Below are positions 41,406 through 50,764 of a stretch of 64,000 bases of DNA, in pieces. Location of the stretch: NCBI RefSeq assembly GCF_019669985.1, contig NZ_AP019782.1, positions 2,784,001 to 2,848,000 on the forward strand, in the 5' to 3' direction. Under the pieces are notes generated by a model. It saw only the letters and a program-made list of their open reading frames with translations. It had not been told where the DNA came from and did not search any database. A program made the translations under genes and the position numbers. The number at the start of each line of letters is the position of its first letter. The first letter of the stretch is position 1. The DNA comes from Methylogaea oryzae. GTDB taxonomy: Bacteria > Pseudomonadota > Gammaproteobacteria > Methylococcales > Methylococcaceae.

Positions 41406-42212
41406 CTACTTTTGGTTCGGTTCCAGACTGTTTTCCATTTCCTGGTCCAAGTCGTCCTCGAAGCCTTCCTTGAGAGGGGGATGGCCGTCGTAAACCAAAT
41501 AATCGCGCTGCTGGAAGTAAGCGTTGCGGATGAACTCGTAACGATCCAGCGCCGCTTCGTCGGCGATCTTCGAGGCGCTGAGCAAATCGGCGCGAGCGTC
41601 AACCATGCGCAACGCATAGATGCCCGAGCTGATGGCCGCCCCTCCCACATAGGTAAAGGGATTGGTGAGGGTGTCGCCCACCAGGCCGCCCAACCCGCGC
41701 GGCGTGCTCGGACCGACCAGCGGCAGGACGATGTACGGTCCGGTCGGCAAGCCCCAAGCGCCCAACGTTTGATCGAAATCTTCATTGTGCTTGGGCAAAT
41801 CGATCATGCTCGCCACGTCGATGAAGCCGCCCACGCCGGCCGAAGTGTTGACCAGGAAACGCCCGGCATCCATACCGCCCTGCAGGAACTTCCACTGCAG
41901 CAGGTCGTTGAACGTCACAGCGATATCGTCGATATTGCTGAAGAAATTGCTCACGCCCTTATCGACGAAGGAAGGGGTAATGAACTGGTAGCCGTGGGCC
42001 AAAGGCTTCATGACGTAGTCGTCCAAGCCGTCGTTGAACGACTGCACGTCGCGGTTCCAACCCTCGTAGGGATCGCGAGGATCGTGCAGCTGCTGCACCA
42101 GTTCCGCCTTGCTCTCGGTGACGGCCGGAGCGCAGCCGACCAGCGCAGCCCCCATGGCGACGCCAAGCAGACAGCGCGACAGGGCGTTCCGCAACGACTC
42201 GTTCTTGTTCAT
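41406..42212 (-). CDS. mlaA: MlaA (VacJ) outer-membrane lipoprotein, copy 1
   Basis: A 268-residue lipoprotein of the Mla system, which keeps the outer membrane asymmetric by removing phospholipid from its outer leaflet. The signal ends in lipobox ALVGC. The body carries the family blocks DPYEGWNRDVQSFNDGLDDYVMKPLA, NFFSNIDDIAVTFNDLLQWKF and LPLVGPSTPRGLGGLVGD. The start is set at the ATG before the signal peptide, with a GGAAAGAG site. A close paralogue lies directly upstream on the same strand. No mlaBCDEF genes are present in the window, and a terminator follows the gene. Confidence 0.92.
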   Translation of the reverse strand: MNKNESLRNALSRCLLGVAMGAALVGCAPAVTESKAELVQQLHDPRDPYEGWNRDVQSFNDGLDDYVMKPLAHGYQFITPSFVDKGVSNFFSNIDDIAVTFNDLLQWKFLQGGMDAGRFLVNTSAGVGGFIDVASMIDLPKHNEDFDQTLGAWGLPTGPYIVLPLVGPSTPRGLGGLVGDTLTNPFTYVGGAAISSGIYALRMVDARADLLSASKIADEAALDRYEFIRNAYFQQRDYLVYDGHPPLKEGFEDDLDQEMENSLEPNQK

Positions 42213-42347
42213 TTCTCTTTCCACTCGTCTTAATCGGATAGGGAAGACCGGCAATCTATCGTCACACAGTAGCATAAACCCGACAAATCTTCGAGCCATG
42301 GGACGGCCGCCCGCCGGACGGCGTCTCCATGGAACAAGCGCCCACCG

Positions 42348-43157
42348 TTACGGCTTCTTCTTTTCGCTTTCGCTCAAGCTCTCTTCCATCTCCTTGTCCA
42401 GCTCGTCTTCGAAACCGGCTTGGCGAGGCGGATTGCCGTCGTGCACCAGATAGTTGCGCTGCTGGAAATAGGCGTTGCGGATGAATTCGTAACGGTCCAA
42501 CGCCGCCTCGTCGACGATCTTCGTGGCGCTCAACAAATCGGCACGGCTGTCGCCCAAACGCAAGGCGTACAGCGCGGACCCGATCCCCGCGCCGACGTAG
42601 GTGGACGGGTTCGCCACCGTATCGCCGATCAACCCGCCGAAACCGCGCGGCGAATTGGGGCCGAGCAACGGCAGGACGATGTAAGGTCCGGTGGGCACGC
42701 CCCAGGTACCGAGGGTCTGATCGAAGTCCTCCTCGTGCTTGGGCAGGTCGATCATGCTCGCCACGTCCACCAAGCCGGCCACGCCCACCGTGGTGTTGAC
42801 GAGGAAACGCCCGGCGTCCATGCCGCCTTGCAGGAACTTCGCCTGCAGTAGGTCGTTCAGCGTCACGGTAATGTCGTTCATGTTGCTGAAGAAGTTGGTC
42901 ACGCCCTTATCGGCGAATCCGGGCATAATCCACTGGTAACCGTTTGCGATGGGCTTCATGACGTGGTCGTCCAACGAATCGTTGAAGGACTGAACGCCCC
43001 GATTCCAGCCCTCGTAAGGATCCCGCGGATCGTGCTGCTGCGCCTCCGCCACATGGCTTTCGGTGATTGCGGGAGCGCAACCGGCTATCGCTGCCGCCAT
43101 CCCAACGCCACACAAACTACGCCAAAGCGCCACCCGTAACGACCTGTTCTTCATCAT
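42348..43157 (-). CDS. mlaA: MlaA (VacJ) outer-membrane lipoprotein, copy 2
   Basis: A 269-residue paralogue of the gene at 41406, sharing nearly every block in the same order (DPRDPYEGWNR.VQSFND, NFFSN..DI.VT.NDLLQ.KFLQGGMDAGRFLVNT, YEFIRNAYFQQR). The signal peptide ends in lipobox AIAGC. It has two adjacent possible ATG codons behind AGGAAAG. The copies lie 135 bases apart in tandem, so this is a local duplication that has since diverged mostly in the signal and the acidic C-terminal tail. Confidence 0.92.
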   Translation of the reverse strand: MMKNRSLRVALWRSLCGVGMAAAIAGCAPAITESHVAEAQQHDPRDPYEGWNRGVQSFNDSLDDHVMKPIANGYQWIMPGFADKGVTNFFSNMNDITVTLNDLLQAKFLQGGMDAGRFLVNTTVGVAGLVDVASMIDLPKHEEDFDQTLGTWGVPTGPYIVLPLLGPNSPRGFGGLIGDTVANPSTYVGAGIGSALYALRLGDSRADLLSATKIVDEAALDRYEFIRNAYFQQRNYLVHDGNPPRQAGFEDELDKEMEESLSESEKKKP

Positions 43158-43314
43158 CTTTCTTTCCTAATTCGTCCTATCGAATATTTATTATCAGCAA
43201 GTACTTGCTGTACATTAACCTCAGTGCAAATGATCGAGCCGCCGAGCGCTCGCGGTCCCGCCGAACAATGGCGGGAACCTAACCCAAGCCGTATTCTCAC
43301 CTTTCAGCGCTCAT

Positions 43315-43959
43315 ATGTGTAGTCAAAAATCGCCTTTAGCATCACGTTTCAGGGGATACCTCCCCGTCATCGTCGACGTGGAAACCGCCGGTTTCGATCC
43401 CGTCAAGAACGCCCTATTGGAAATCGCGGCCGTCATTCCGGACATGGATGAAGACGGGCGCATAGGCATTGCCGAAGTGCATCATAGCCACGTCACGCCC
43501 TTCCCCGGCGCCAAGCTGGACCAGGCGGCGCTGGACTTCAACAAGATTGACCCCTACCACCCCTTCCGCATCGCCCTGGACGAAGAGCAAGCCCTGGCAA
43601 AAATCTTCCAGCCCATACGGGCGGCCGTCAAGCGCCACGGCTGCACCCGGGCCATCCTGGTGGGCCACAACCCGGCCTTCGACCTGAACTTCCTCAACGC
43701 GGCGGTGGATCGCTGCGGCATCAAGCGCAACCCTTTCCATCCGTTCAGCACCTTCGACACCGCCACGCTTTGCGGCCTAGCCTACGGCCAGACGGTGCTG
43801 GCCAAGGCCGCCCGCGCCGCCGGCATGGACTGGGACCACAGCCAGGCCCATTCCGCCGTCTACGACGCCGAACGCACGGCCGAACTGTTCTGCGGCATCG
43901 TCAACCGTTGGAAGGACTTGGTTGCCGCGGCGGCGCCGGAAGCCTCGGCTATTGCTTGA
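43315..43959 (+). CDS. rnt: Ribonuclease T
   Basis: A 3'-5' exoribonuclease of the DEDDh family that trims tRNA and other stable RNA 3' ends. The 214-residue protein has the Exo I motif VDVETAGFD (Asp21, Glu23), the Exo II region AILVGHNPAFDLNFLNAAV, and the Exo III HSAVYDAERTAELF with the catalytic His. RNase T-specific basic patches (RGYLPVIV, GIKRNPFHPFSTFDTATL) are present. It overlaps the end of the convergent grxD by 11 bases. Confidence 0.94.
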   Translation: MCSQKSPLASRFRGYLPVIVDVETAGFDPVKNALLEIAAVIPDMDEDGRIGIAEVHHSHVTPFPGAKLDQAALDFNKIDPYHPFRIALDEEQALAKIFQPIRAAVKRHGCTRAILVGHNPAFDLNFLNAAVDRCGIKRNPFHPFSTFDTATLCGLAYGQTVLAKAARAAGMDWDHSQAHSAVYDAERTAELFCGIVNRWKDLVAAAAPEASAIA

Positions 43960-44269
43960 CCGCGCCGCCCAGCAGCTTCTGCAATTCGCCGCTCTGGTGC
44001 ATTTCCATCATGATGTCGCAACCGCCGACCAACTCGCCGTTCACGTAGAGCTGGGGATAGGTCGGCCAATGGGAATATTCCTTCAGCGCTTCCCGCAGTT
44101 CGGGATCGTCGAAAATGTTGACGGTTTCGTATGCGGCGCCGCTGGCTTCCAGGATCTGCACGGCGCGGGCGGAAAAACCGCATTGGGGAAAAGCCGGCGT
44201 GCCCTTCATATAAAGCAATACGGGATGGCCCTTGAGCTGGGACTCGATACGCTCGATAACGTTCATCAT
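43949..44269 (-). CDS. grxD: Monothiol glutaredoxin, Grx4 family
   Basis: A 106-residue CGFS-type glutaredoxin that carries or delivers [2Fe-2S] clusters in the cytoplasm. The active-site motif is PQCGFSARAVQIL with Cys30, followed by the glutathione/cluster-binding SHWPTYPQLYVNGELVGGCDIMMEM. Length and motifs are standard. It faces rnt tail to tail with an 11-base overlap, an arrangement also common in other gammaproteobacteria. Confidence 0.95.
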   Translation of the reverse strand: MMNVIERIESQLKGHPVLLYMKGTPAFPQCGFSARAVQILEASGAAYETVNIFDDPELREALKEYSHWPTYPQLYVNGELVGGCDIMMEMHQSGELQKLLGGAVKQ

Positions 44270-44406
44270 GGCACCTTGTGGTTCGTTGCGACATTAATCC
44301 CGACAAATTCTATCAATTTTCCGCCCCAACGCTAAAGGCATAACCGTCCGCGGCCCACCCCGACACGGCCGGCGCCCTTGAACGGCGCGGCCTGGAAGGC
44401 TGTAAC

Positions 44407-44434
44407 TTGCCTTGCCGAACGATTCTTATATAAT
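44407..44434 (+). promoter_or_regulatory. Predicted sigma-70 promoter upstream of argD
   Basis: TTGCCT, a 16-base spacer and a perfect TATAAT -10 box at 44429-44434. Transcription should begin near 44441, only about a dozen bases before the hairpin at 44452. Confidence 0.7.
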
Positions 44435-44451
44435 CCCGAGCCAATGCGTAC

Positions 44452-44482
44452 AGGCAGTCTTTTGGACTGCCTTTTTATTTTT
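44452..44482 (+). terminator. Terminator-like hairpin in the argD leader
   Basis: AGGCAGTC pairs perfectly with GACTGCCT around a five-base loop and is followed by TTTTATTTTT. It lies between the predicted promoter and the argD start, so it could attenuate the argD-argF transcript or end a very short leader RNA. Confidence 0.7.
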
Positions 44483-44506
44483 ACGCCCTCAGAGATCAGG
44501 AAACCG

Positions 44507-45682
44507 ATGAACGACTGCGTCATGCCAACCTATGCCCGCCAACCCGTGGCCTTCGACCGCGGCGAAGGCGTTTGGCTGTGGGACGAGTCCGGCAAGCGTT
44601 ATTTGGACGCCATCTCCGGCGTCGCCGTGTGCAGCCTGGGACACGCCCACCCCGCCGTGCAGCAGGCCCTGTGCGAACAGGCCGGCCGGCTGGTGCATAC
44701 CTCCAACATCTACCGCATTCCGCGCCAGGAACAGCTGGCCGCCGAGCTGGTCCGCCTCAGCGGCATGGACAACGTGTTCTTCAGCAACTCCGGCGCCGAA
44801 GCCAACGAAGCGGCACTGAAAATCGCCCGCCGCCACGGCCACGACAAAGGCATCGAACGGCCGGCCGTCATCGTCATGGAAGGCAGCTTCCACGGCCGCA
44901 CCCTCGCCACCCTGAGCGCCACCGGCAACCCCAAGGTGCAGGCCGGCTTCGAGCCCCTGGTGGAAGGCTTCATCCGCGTGCCTTACAACGATGTGAACGC
45001 GGTGGAGCACATCGACGATCCCAGCGTCGCCGCCATCCTGGTGGAGCCGGTGCAGGGCGAAGGCGGAGTGCGAGTGCCGGCGCCCGACTACCTCAACCGC
45101 CTGCGGGAACTCTGCGATGCGCGCGGTTGGCTGCTGATGCTGGACGAGGTGCAGACCGGCATCGGCCGCACCGGCACCTTCTTCGCCTTCCAGCGCAACG
45201 GCATCCTGCCCGACGTGTGCACCCTGGCCAAGGCGCTGGGCAACGGCTTCCCCATCGGCGCCTGCATGGCCCACGGCGCGGCGGCCGGCCTGCTCAAGGC
45301 CGGCCAACACGCCACCACTTACGGCGGCAACCCTCTGGGCTGCGCCGTGGGCTTGGCGGTGCTGGGCGAAATGGAAAAACTGAATTTACCGGCCCGCGCC
45401 ACGCAGCTGGGCGAAAGACTGCGGCAAGGCCTGAGCGCCCGTCTCGCCGCCCTCCCCGGCGTAACGGAAATTCGCGGCCAGGGACTGATGGTGGGCATCG
45501 AGCTGGACCGGCCCTGCCTGCCGCTGGTGGGCGCAGCCCTGGAACAAGGCCTGCTCATCAACGTCACCGCCGACAAAACCATCCGGCTGTTGCCGGCCTT
45601 GGTCATGGAAGACGCCGCCGCCGACCAGTTGATCGCCCAACTCGGCGACTTGGTCGAGGCCTTTTTGTCTACAACACCCTAA
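44507..45682 (+). CDS. argD: Acetylornithine aminotransferase ArgD
   Basis: A PLP-dependent class III aminotransferase of arginine synthesis (N-acetylglutamate semialdehyde to N-acetylornithine); may also serve lysine synthesis as succinyl-DAP aminotransferase. The 391-residue protein has [38 protein letters not shown], the PLP-contacting [14 protein letters not shown] and the lysine region [16 protein letters not shown]. The start is the ATG at 44507 with AGG seven bases upstream. An ATG at 44444 is also in frame through the leader hairpin and would add 21 non-conserved residues. argF follows after 11 bases, forming an arg operon. Confidence 0.94.
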   Translation: MNDCVMPTYARQPVAFDRGEGVWLWDESGKRYLDAISGVAVCSLGHAHPAVQQALCEQAGRLVHTSNIYRIPRQEQLAAELVRLSGMDNVFFSNSGAEANEAALKIARRHGHDKGIERPAVIVMEGSFHGRTLATLSATGNPKVQAGFEPLVEGFIRVPYNDVNAVEHIDDPSVAAILVEPVQGEGGVRVPAPDYLNRLRELCDARGWLLMLDEVQTGIGRTGTFFAFQRNGILPDVCTLAKALGNGFPIGACMAHGAAAGLLKAGQHATTYGGNPLGCAVGLAVLGEMEKLNLPARATQLGERLRQGLSARLAALPGVTEIRGQGLMVGIELDRPCLPLVGAALEQGLLINVTADKTIRLLPALVMEDAAADQLIAQLGDLVEAFLSTTP

Positions 45683-45693
45683 GCACAACGGCC

Positions 45694-46599
45694 ATGAAGC
45701 CAAGACACCTCATCAGCTTATTCGACCTGAGCAGCGACGAATTCCGCCTCCTGCTGCGCCGCGCCATCGAACTGAAGCACCAAACCGGCATCTACGAGCC
45801 GCTGAAGAACAAAACCCTGGGGATGATTTTCGAAAAGTCCTCCACCCGCACGCGCATCTCCTTCGAAGTGGCCATGACGCAGTTCGGCGGCAACGCCATC
45901 TTCCTGTCACCGCGCGACACCCAGCTGGGCCGCGGCGAACCTATCGAAGACAGCGCCCGCGTCATGTCGCGCATGGTGGACGGCATCATGCTGCGCACCT
46001 TCCGCCACGACACGGTGGAAACCTTCGCCCGCCATTCGCGCGTGCCGGTCATCAACGGCCTCACCGACTTGATGCATCCCTGCCAGGTGCTGGCCGACAT
46101 GCAGACTTACTTCGAACAACGCGGCGACATCCGCGGCAAAACCGTGGCGTGGATCGGCGACGGCAACAATATGTGCAACTCCTATATGGAAGCCGCCGTA
46201 TTGCTGGACTTCAAGCTGCGCGTCGCCTGCCCGGAAGGCTACGAGCCGGACGCGGCCATCGCCGCCAAAGCCGGCGGCCACGTGGAAATCCTGCGCGATC
46301 CCAAGAGCGCCGCCGCCGGCGCGGACCTGCTGGTCACCGACGTCTGGGCCAGCATGGGCCAGGAGGAAGAACAGGAAAAGCGCCGACTGGCTTTCGCCGA
46401 CTACCAAGTGGACGCCGCTCTCATGCGGTTGGCGGCGCCCGACGCCATCTTCATGCACTGCCTGCCGGCCCATCGCGGCGAGGAAGTGAGCGCGGAAGTC
46501 ATCGACGGCCCGCAAAGCGTGGTATGGGACGAAGCGGAAAATCGTCTGCACGCGCAAAAGGCCTTGCTGGAATTCCTGCTGGCGCCGACGGCAGCCTGA
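45694..46599 (+). CDS. argF: Ornithine carbamoyltransferase ArgF
   Basis: Joins carbamoyl phosphate and ornithine to citrulline in arginine synthesis. The 301-residue protein has the carbamoyl-phosphate loop STRTR at residues 50-54, [15 protein letters not shown] (ornithine/carbamoyl region), [16 protein letters not shown] and the C-terminal [13 protein letters not shown] with the catalytic Cys. It is 11 bases after argD, hence a two-gene operon under the leader described above. Confidence 0.96.
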   Translation: MKPRHLISLFDLSSDEFRLLLRRAIELKHQTGIYEPLKNKTLGMIFEKSSTRTRISFEVAMTQFGGNAIFLSPRDTQLGRGEPIEDSARVMSRMVDGIMLRTFRHDTVETFARHSRVPVINGLTDLMHPCQVLADMQTYFEQRGDIRGKTVAWIGDGNNMCNSYMEAAVLLDFKLRVACPEGYEPDAAIAAKAGGHVEILRDPKSAAAGADLLVTDVWASMGQEEEQEKRRLAFADYQVDAALMRLAAPDAIFMHCLPAHRGEEVSAEVIDGPQSVVWDEAENRLHAQKALLEFLLAPTAA

Positions 46600-46775
46600 T
46601 GGGTTTTTATTCCGTGCGCTTTAACGCCTAAACGGCATTCGCTACCCGCAGAGGCGCGCCCGGCTTAGTGTGATCTTTCTCCCACGGCGGGCGCAGCCAA
46701 TTTCTAGGCCCAGGCGGTTTCCTGCTAGAATCCCGCCCCAAACGCGACGACTCGCAAACCTTGAAGGAACATCCG

Positions 46776-47444
46776 GTGAGAAAGCTGATCCTCGCAGCCT
46801 GCCTGCTTATCCCCTTCGCCTCCGCGACGGCCGACGAAACCGCCTACGTCAGCGACAAGCTGGAAGCCCAATTGCGCAGCGGCCCCAGCCTGCAGAACAA
46901 GATCGTCCGCGTGCTCCATTCCGGCGTAAAGCTCACCGTGCTGGAAGAGGACAAGGAAGCGGGCTACACCCACGTCGTATCCGAGAGCGGCGCCGACGGC
47001 TGGATACTCACCCGCCACATCACTTCCCAACCGCTGGCCCGCGCCCAATTGCAGGACACCACGCAAAAGCTGGATAGCCTGACCCAGGAAAACAAGCAGT
47101 TGCACGCAGAGTTGGACAGCCTGAAAAAGCAGATCGGCGACACCAACAACGCCAAGGAAGAGGCCATCGCGCAAATGCAGCGCCTGAACAACGAAACGGC
47201 GCAGATCCGCCAGGCCTCGGCCGGCAGCGTAGCGCTGCTGGAAGAGCGCAACCAATTGCTGGAAAAAACCGCCGCGCTGGAAAACGAGCTGGAAAACCTG
47301 CGCCGGGAAAAAGAAACCCTGGCGGAGAAAGACTCCCAAGACTGGTTTATGAAAGGGGCCGGCGTCCTGCTCGGCGGCATCCTGCTCGGCTTCATCCTAC
47401 CCAAACTGTCCGGCGGCAGACGCCGAGGCTGGGACAGCTTCTAA
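46776..47444 (+). CDS. SH3-domain protein, TIGR04211/YgiM family
   Basis: A 222-residue exported membrane-anchored protein. A signal peptide ([17 protein letters not shown]) is followed by a bacterial SH3 domain ([36 protein letters not shown]...GWILTRHI), a long coiled coil (about residues 90-185) and a C-terminal membrane helix ([18 protein letters not shown]). This order is that of E. coli YgiM and the TIGR04211 family, whose role is unknown. The GTG start has AAGGA seven bases upstream and fits the signal peptide; a TTG five codons earlier is less likely. Confidence 0.85.
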   Translation: MRKLILAACLLIPFASATADETAYVSDKLEAQLRSGPSLQNKIVRVLHSGVKLTVLEEDKEAGYTHVVSESGADGWILTRHITSQPLARAQLQDTTQKLDSLTQENKQLHAELDSLKKQIGDTNNAKEEAIAQMQRLNNETAQIRQASAGSVALLEERNQLLEKTAALENELENLRREKETLAEKDSQDWFMKGAGVLLGGILLGFILPKLSGGRRRGWDSF

Positions 47445-47451
47445 CCACCCA

Positions 47452-47474
47452 GCGGGCCGCCTCAAGCGGCCCGC
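47452..47474 (+). terminator. Hairpin after the SH3 gene
   Basis: A perfect 9-bp stem GCGGGCCGC/GCGGCCCGC with loop CTCAA, just after the stop, followed by CTTCGTT. Terminator-like with a short pyrimidine tail. Confidence 0.6.
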
Positions 47475-47518
47475 CTTCGTTACCACCCAACACAGCCGGC
47501 AACCGGAGACCCATTGCT

Positions 47519-49219
47519 ATGAGCAACGACGACCAAACCCGCACTTATTCCGCCCAAGTGGTGGACGGCATGGAGCGCGCCCCCAGCCGCGCCATGTTGC
47601 ACGCCGTGGGCTTCACCGACGCGGACTTCAAGAAACCGCAGATCGGCGTGGCCTCCACCTGGAGCATGGTCACCCCCTGCAATATGCACATCGACAAGCT
47701 GGCGCTGGAAGCGGCCAAGGGCGTGGACGGCCACGGCGGCAAGGCGGTGGTGTTCGGCACCATCACCATCTCCGACGGCATCTCCATGGGCACCGAAGGC
47801 ATGAAGTACTCCCTGGTGTCGCGGGAAGTGATCGCCGACTCCATCGAAACCGTGGTGGGCTGCCAGGGCTTCGACGGCGTGGTGGCCATCGGCGGCTGCG
47901 ACAAGAACATGCCCGGCTGCATGATCGGCATCGCGCGCCTCAACCGTCCTTCGGTGTTCGTTTACGGCGGCACGATTCTGACCGGCTGCCACGGCGACAA
48001 AAAGCTGGACATCGTTTCCGTGTTCGAGGCCGTCGGCGCGCGCGCCAACGACAAGATCGACGACGGCGAGCTGCACGCCATCGAATCCAAGGCCATCCCC
48101 GGCCCCGGCTCCTGCGGCGGCATGTACACCGCCAACACCATGGCCTCGGCCATCGAAGCCTTGGGCATGAGCCTGCCCGGCTCCTCCGCGCAAGCCGCCG
48201 TGTCCACCGACAAGCTGCTGGACTGCGAACGGGCCGGCGCCGCCGTGCTGGAGTTGCTGAAAAAGAACATCCGCCCGCGCGACATCATGACCAAAAAGGC
48301 GTTCGAAAACGCCATCACCGTGGTGATCGCCTTAGGCGGCTCCACCAACGCCGTGCTGCACCTGTTGGCCATGGCCGACGCCTGCGGCGTGGACCTCGCC
48401 CTGGACGACTTCAACCGCATCGGCGCCCGCGTGCCCATGCTGGCCGACCTGAAGCCTTCCGGCCGCTACGCCATGGCGGAACTGGTGGAAATCGGCGGCA
48501 TCCAGCCCTTGATGAAAGAGCTGTTGAAGGCCGACCTGCTGCACGGCGACTGCCTCACCGTCACCGGCAAGACCCTGGCGGAGAACCTGGCGGAAGCGCC
48601 GGATTACCCGGCCGGCCAGGACATGATCCGGCCCCTGTCCGACCCGATCAAGAAAGACAGCCACCTGGTGATCCTGCGCGGCAACCTATCGCCGGAAGGC
48701 TCGGTGGCGAAGATCACCGGCAAGGAAGGCCTCAAGTTCACCGGCTCCGCCCGCGTGTTCGATTGCGAGGAAGAAGCCCTGCAGCGCATCCTGGACGGCA
48801 CGGTGACCAAGGGCGACGTCATCGTCATCCGCTACGAAGGCCCCAAGGGCGGCCCCGGCATGCGGGAAATGCTCTCCCCCACCTCCGCCGTCATGGGCAA
48901 AGGCCTGGGCAAGGAAGTCGCCCTCATCACCGACGGCCGCTTCTCCGGCGGCACCCACGGCTTCGTGGTCGGCCACATCACCCCGGAAGCCTACACCGGC
49001 GGCCCGCTGGCCGTGGTGCGCAACGGCGACCAGATCACCATCGACGCCGAAACCCGCGAGCTGACCCTGCACGTGGACAGCGGCGAAATCGCCGCCCGCC
49101 TGGCCCAATGGCAAAAGCCCGCCCCGCGCTACACCAAGGGCGTGCTGGCGAAATACGCCAAGCTGGCCAGCTCGGCTTCGGAAGGCGCCGTGACGGATAA
49201 GGATTTGGGCGAACTGTAA
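47519..49219 (+). CDS. ilvD: Dihydroxy-acid dehydratase IlvD
   Basis: The Fe-S dehydratase of branched-chain amino acid synthesis (dihydroxy-isovalerate to ketoisovalerate, and the isoleucine equivalent). At 566 residues it belongs to the shorter of the two common length classes. Cluster cysteines lie in VTPCNMH (Cys54) and [10 protein letters not shown] (Cys127, Cys134). [15 protein letters not shown] and the C-terminal [19 protein letters not shown] are the other signature blocks. The start has a GGAGA site about ten bases upstream. A long hairpin follows the stop. Confidence 0.96.
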   Translation: MSNDDQTRTYSAQVVDGMERAPSRAMLHAVGFTDADFKKPQIGVASTWSMVTPCNMHIDKLALEAAKGVDGHGGKAVVFGTITISDGISMGTEGMKYSLVSREVIADSIETVVGCQGFDGVVAIGGCDKNMPGCMIGIARLNRPSVFVYGGTILTGCHGDKKLDIVSVFEAVGARANDKIDDGELHAIESKAIPGPGSCGGMYTANTMASAIEALGMSLPGSSAQAAVSTDKLLDCERAGAAVLELLKKNIRPRDIMTKKAFENAITVVIALGGSTNAVLHLLAMADACGVDLALDDFNRIGARVPMLADLKPSGRYAMAELVEIGGIQPLMKELLKADLLHGDCLTVTGKTLAENLAEAPDYPAGQDMIRPLSDPIKKDSHLVILRGNLSPEGSVAKITGKEGLKFTGSARVFDCEEEALQRILDGTVTKGDVIVIRYEGPKGGPGMREMLSPTSAVMGKGLGKEVALITDGRFSGGTHGFVVGHITPEAYTGGPLAVVRNGDQITIDAETRELTLHVDSGEIAARLAQWQKPAPRYTKGVLAKYAKLASSASEGAVTDKDLGEL

Positions 49220-49233
49220 AGCCTTACCCAAAC

Positions 49234-49270
49234 GAAAGCCCGTCGGCTCGCCACGAGCCGACGGGCTTTC
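49234..49270. terminator. Hairpin between ilvD and cheV
   Basis: A perfect 16-bp stem from GAAAGCCCG... to ...CGGGCTTTC around a short loop, lying between convergent genes. It is symmetric, so it can serve both strands, but lacks a long T-run. Confidence 0.7.
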
Positions 49271-49307
49271 GCGTCCCTGGCCGAGGGAATGCCCCAACCG
49301 TCGGCGG

Positions 49308-50249
49308 CTAAGCCGCCGACGCCGTGGAATGGCTGCGGTGTTCCGTCAAGCAATCCTTGACCAAAGTAGCCAACTCGTCCGGCACGAATTTGGCCAGGAA
49401 TTTGTCGGCGCCGACCTTCTCCACCATGGACTGGTTGAAAACCCCGCTCAGGGAGCTATGCAGCAAAATGTACAAGTCCGCCGTACGGGGATCGGCGCGC
49501 ATGCGGGTGGTCAGCGTGTATCCATCCATGCGCGGCATTTCGATGTCCGAGATCACCAACGACAAGTATGAGGGCAAATCCTTGCCTTCTTTCAGCCAGG
49601 CTTGCAACTGCTCCCACGCCTCCTGTCCATCCTTGGCCAGGGTGCAGGTGACTTTTAGCGCATCCAGCACCTGCTTGACTTGATGGCGGGCGACGCTGGA
49701 GTCGTCCACCACCAGCACGTGGTGCGCCTCAGCCGGGCTGTCCACCACCAAGCTATCGGACAGATGCTCATCCACGCCGATGACTTCCGTCAGCACCTTC
49801 TCCACGTCGACGATTTCCACCAACTCCTTGTTGTATTGGGTCACCGCCGTCATATAACTGCCGGCCCCCACGCCCTTCGGGGCCGGATATATCTGGCTCC
49901 ATTCCAAATGGATGATTTGCTCCACCGAAGCGACCAGGAACCCATGCGTGGAACGGTTGTATTCGGTGATGATGACGTAGCCGCTGCCGTCCCGCGGATG
50001 GGGAGCGCCACCGACAGCCATGGACAAATCGATGATGGACACCGTCTTGCCGCGTAAATTGGCAATACCGCAAACCACCGAGTGGGAGCGGGGAACCTGG
50101 GTGAACACCGGGCACTGAATCGCCTCCTGTACCTTGAAGACGTTGATTCCGAAGCGCTGGCCGTTTTCCAAACGGAATAGCAGCAACTCGATACGGTTAT
50201 GGCCGGCAAGATTGGTGCGCTTATCGATGCCGTCGAGTAATCCAACCAT
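49308..50249 (-). CDS. cheV: Chemotaxis coupling protein CheV
   Basis: A 313-residue CheW-receiver fusion. The N-terminal CheW-like domain (residues about 15-155: IELLLFRLENGQRFGINVFKVQEAI, LRGKTVSIIDLSMAVGG) couples receptors to CheA. The receiver (about 177-300) has the acidic pair Asp182-Asp183 in VVDDSS, phospho-acceptor Asp235 in VISDIEMPRMDGY, a Ser in the conserved Thr/Ser position (LHSSLSG) and Lys in DKFLAKF. No other chemotaxis gene is adjacent. It could serve flagellar or pilus-linked taxis. Confidence 0.93.
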   Translation of the reverse strand: MVGLLDGIDKRTNLAGHNRIELLLFRLENGQRFGINVFKVQEAIQCPVFTQVPRSHSVVCGIANLRGKTVSIIDLSMAVGGAPHPRDGSGYVIITEYNRSTHGFLVASVEQIIHLEWSQIYPAPKGVGAGSYMTAVTQYNKELVEIVDVEKVLTEVIGVDEHLSDSLVVDSPAEAHHVLVVDDSSVARHQVKQVLDALKVTCTLAKDGQEAWEQLQAWLKEGKDLPSYLSLVISDIEMPRMDGYTLTTRMRADPRTADLYILLHSSLSGVFNQSMVEKVGADKFLAKFVPDELATLVKDCLTEHRSHSTASAA

Positions 50250-50764
50250 TGGTTAGCCCCTTGATGTGGGAAAACATTTAGCGGACACGGCACCATCCGG
50301 GCGCCAATGCGGAGAGCGGAAAATGCTCCGACGGAGCGGGAAGCCGATTGAAAGGATAACCCAGAGAGAAAACGATACGCCTTGACGGGCCGAGCGGAAA
50401 CGACCGTCTGCACTTCGGGAGGGATTCGCCATGATCCGGCGCGCCAGCCTGCGCGACTCTACGACCCACTACGTGGCGCCGTCCCTATTGGCGAAAAGCA
50501 TTTAAACCCGATATTTTAGTGGCATTTTCCGCCCTTGCAAGCCCTCCTCCGCAGCGTTCGCCCCGCCCGCACGAGCGACCAGGAACCCAGGCGGCTCGTC
50601 CCGAGACTCCTCCCCCGGCACTCTTGCCCTCGCACAGTTTTTATTCATATTCTTAAGCCAACCTGATCGGCCGCCGAAGCCGGTCCATGATTCCATCCGG
50701 TGATACGACGGGCGGCGCCCCAACCCGCGGCGTGGCCACAAACAACAATAAGGAGCCATGCGTC
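50250..50764. other. Intergenic region upstream of cheV and hpnR
   Basis: 515 bp without a supported gene. It must hold the divergent promoters of cheV and hpnR. An AT-rich patch (around 50500-50520 and 50636-50660) may include promoter elements, but I see no consensus pair good enough to call. AAGGAG lies about ten bases before the hpnR ATG. Confidence 0.4.

Noticed and set aside
44572-45693. Long frame continuous with argF
   Set aside because: It is argD read in the wrong frame; ArgF similarity begins at the ATG at 45694.
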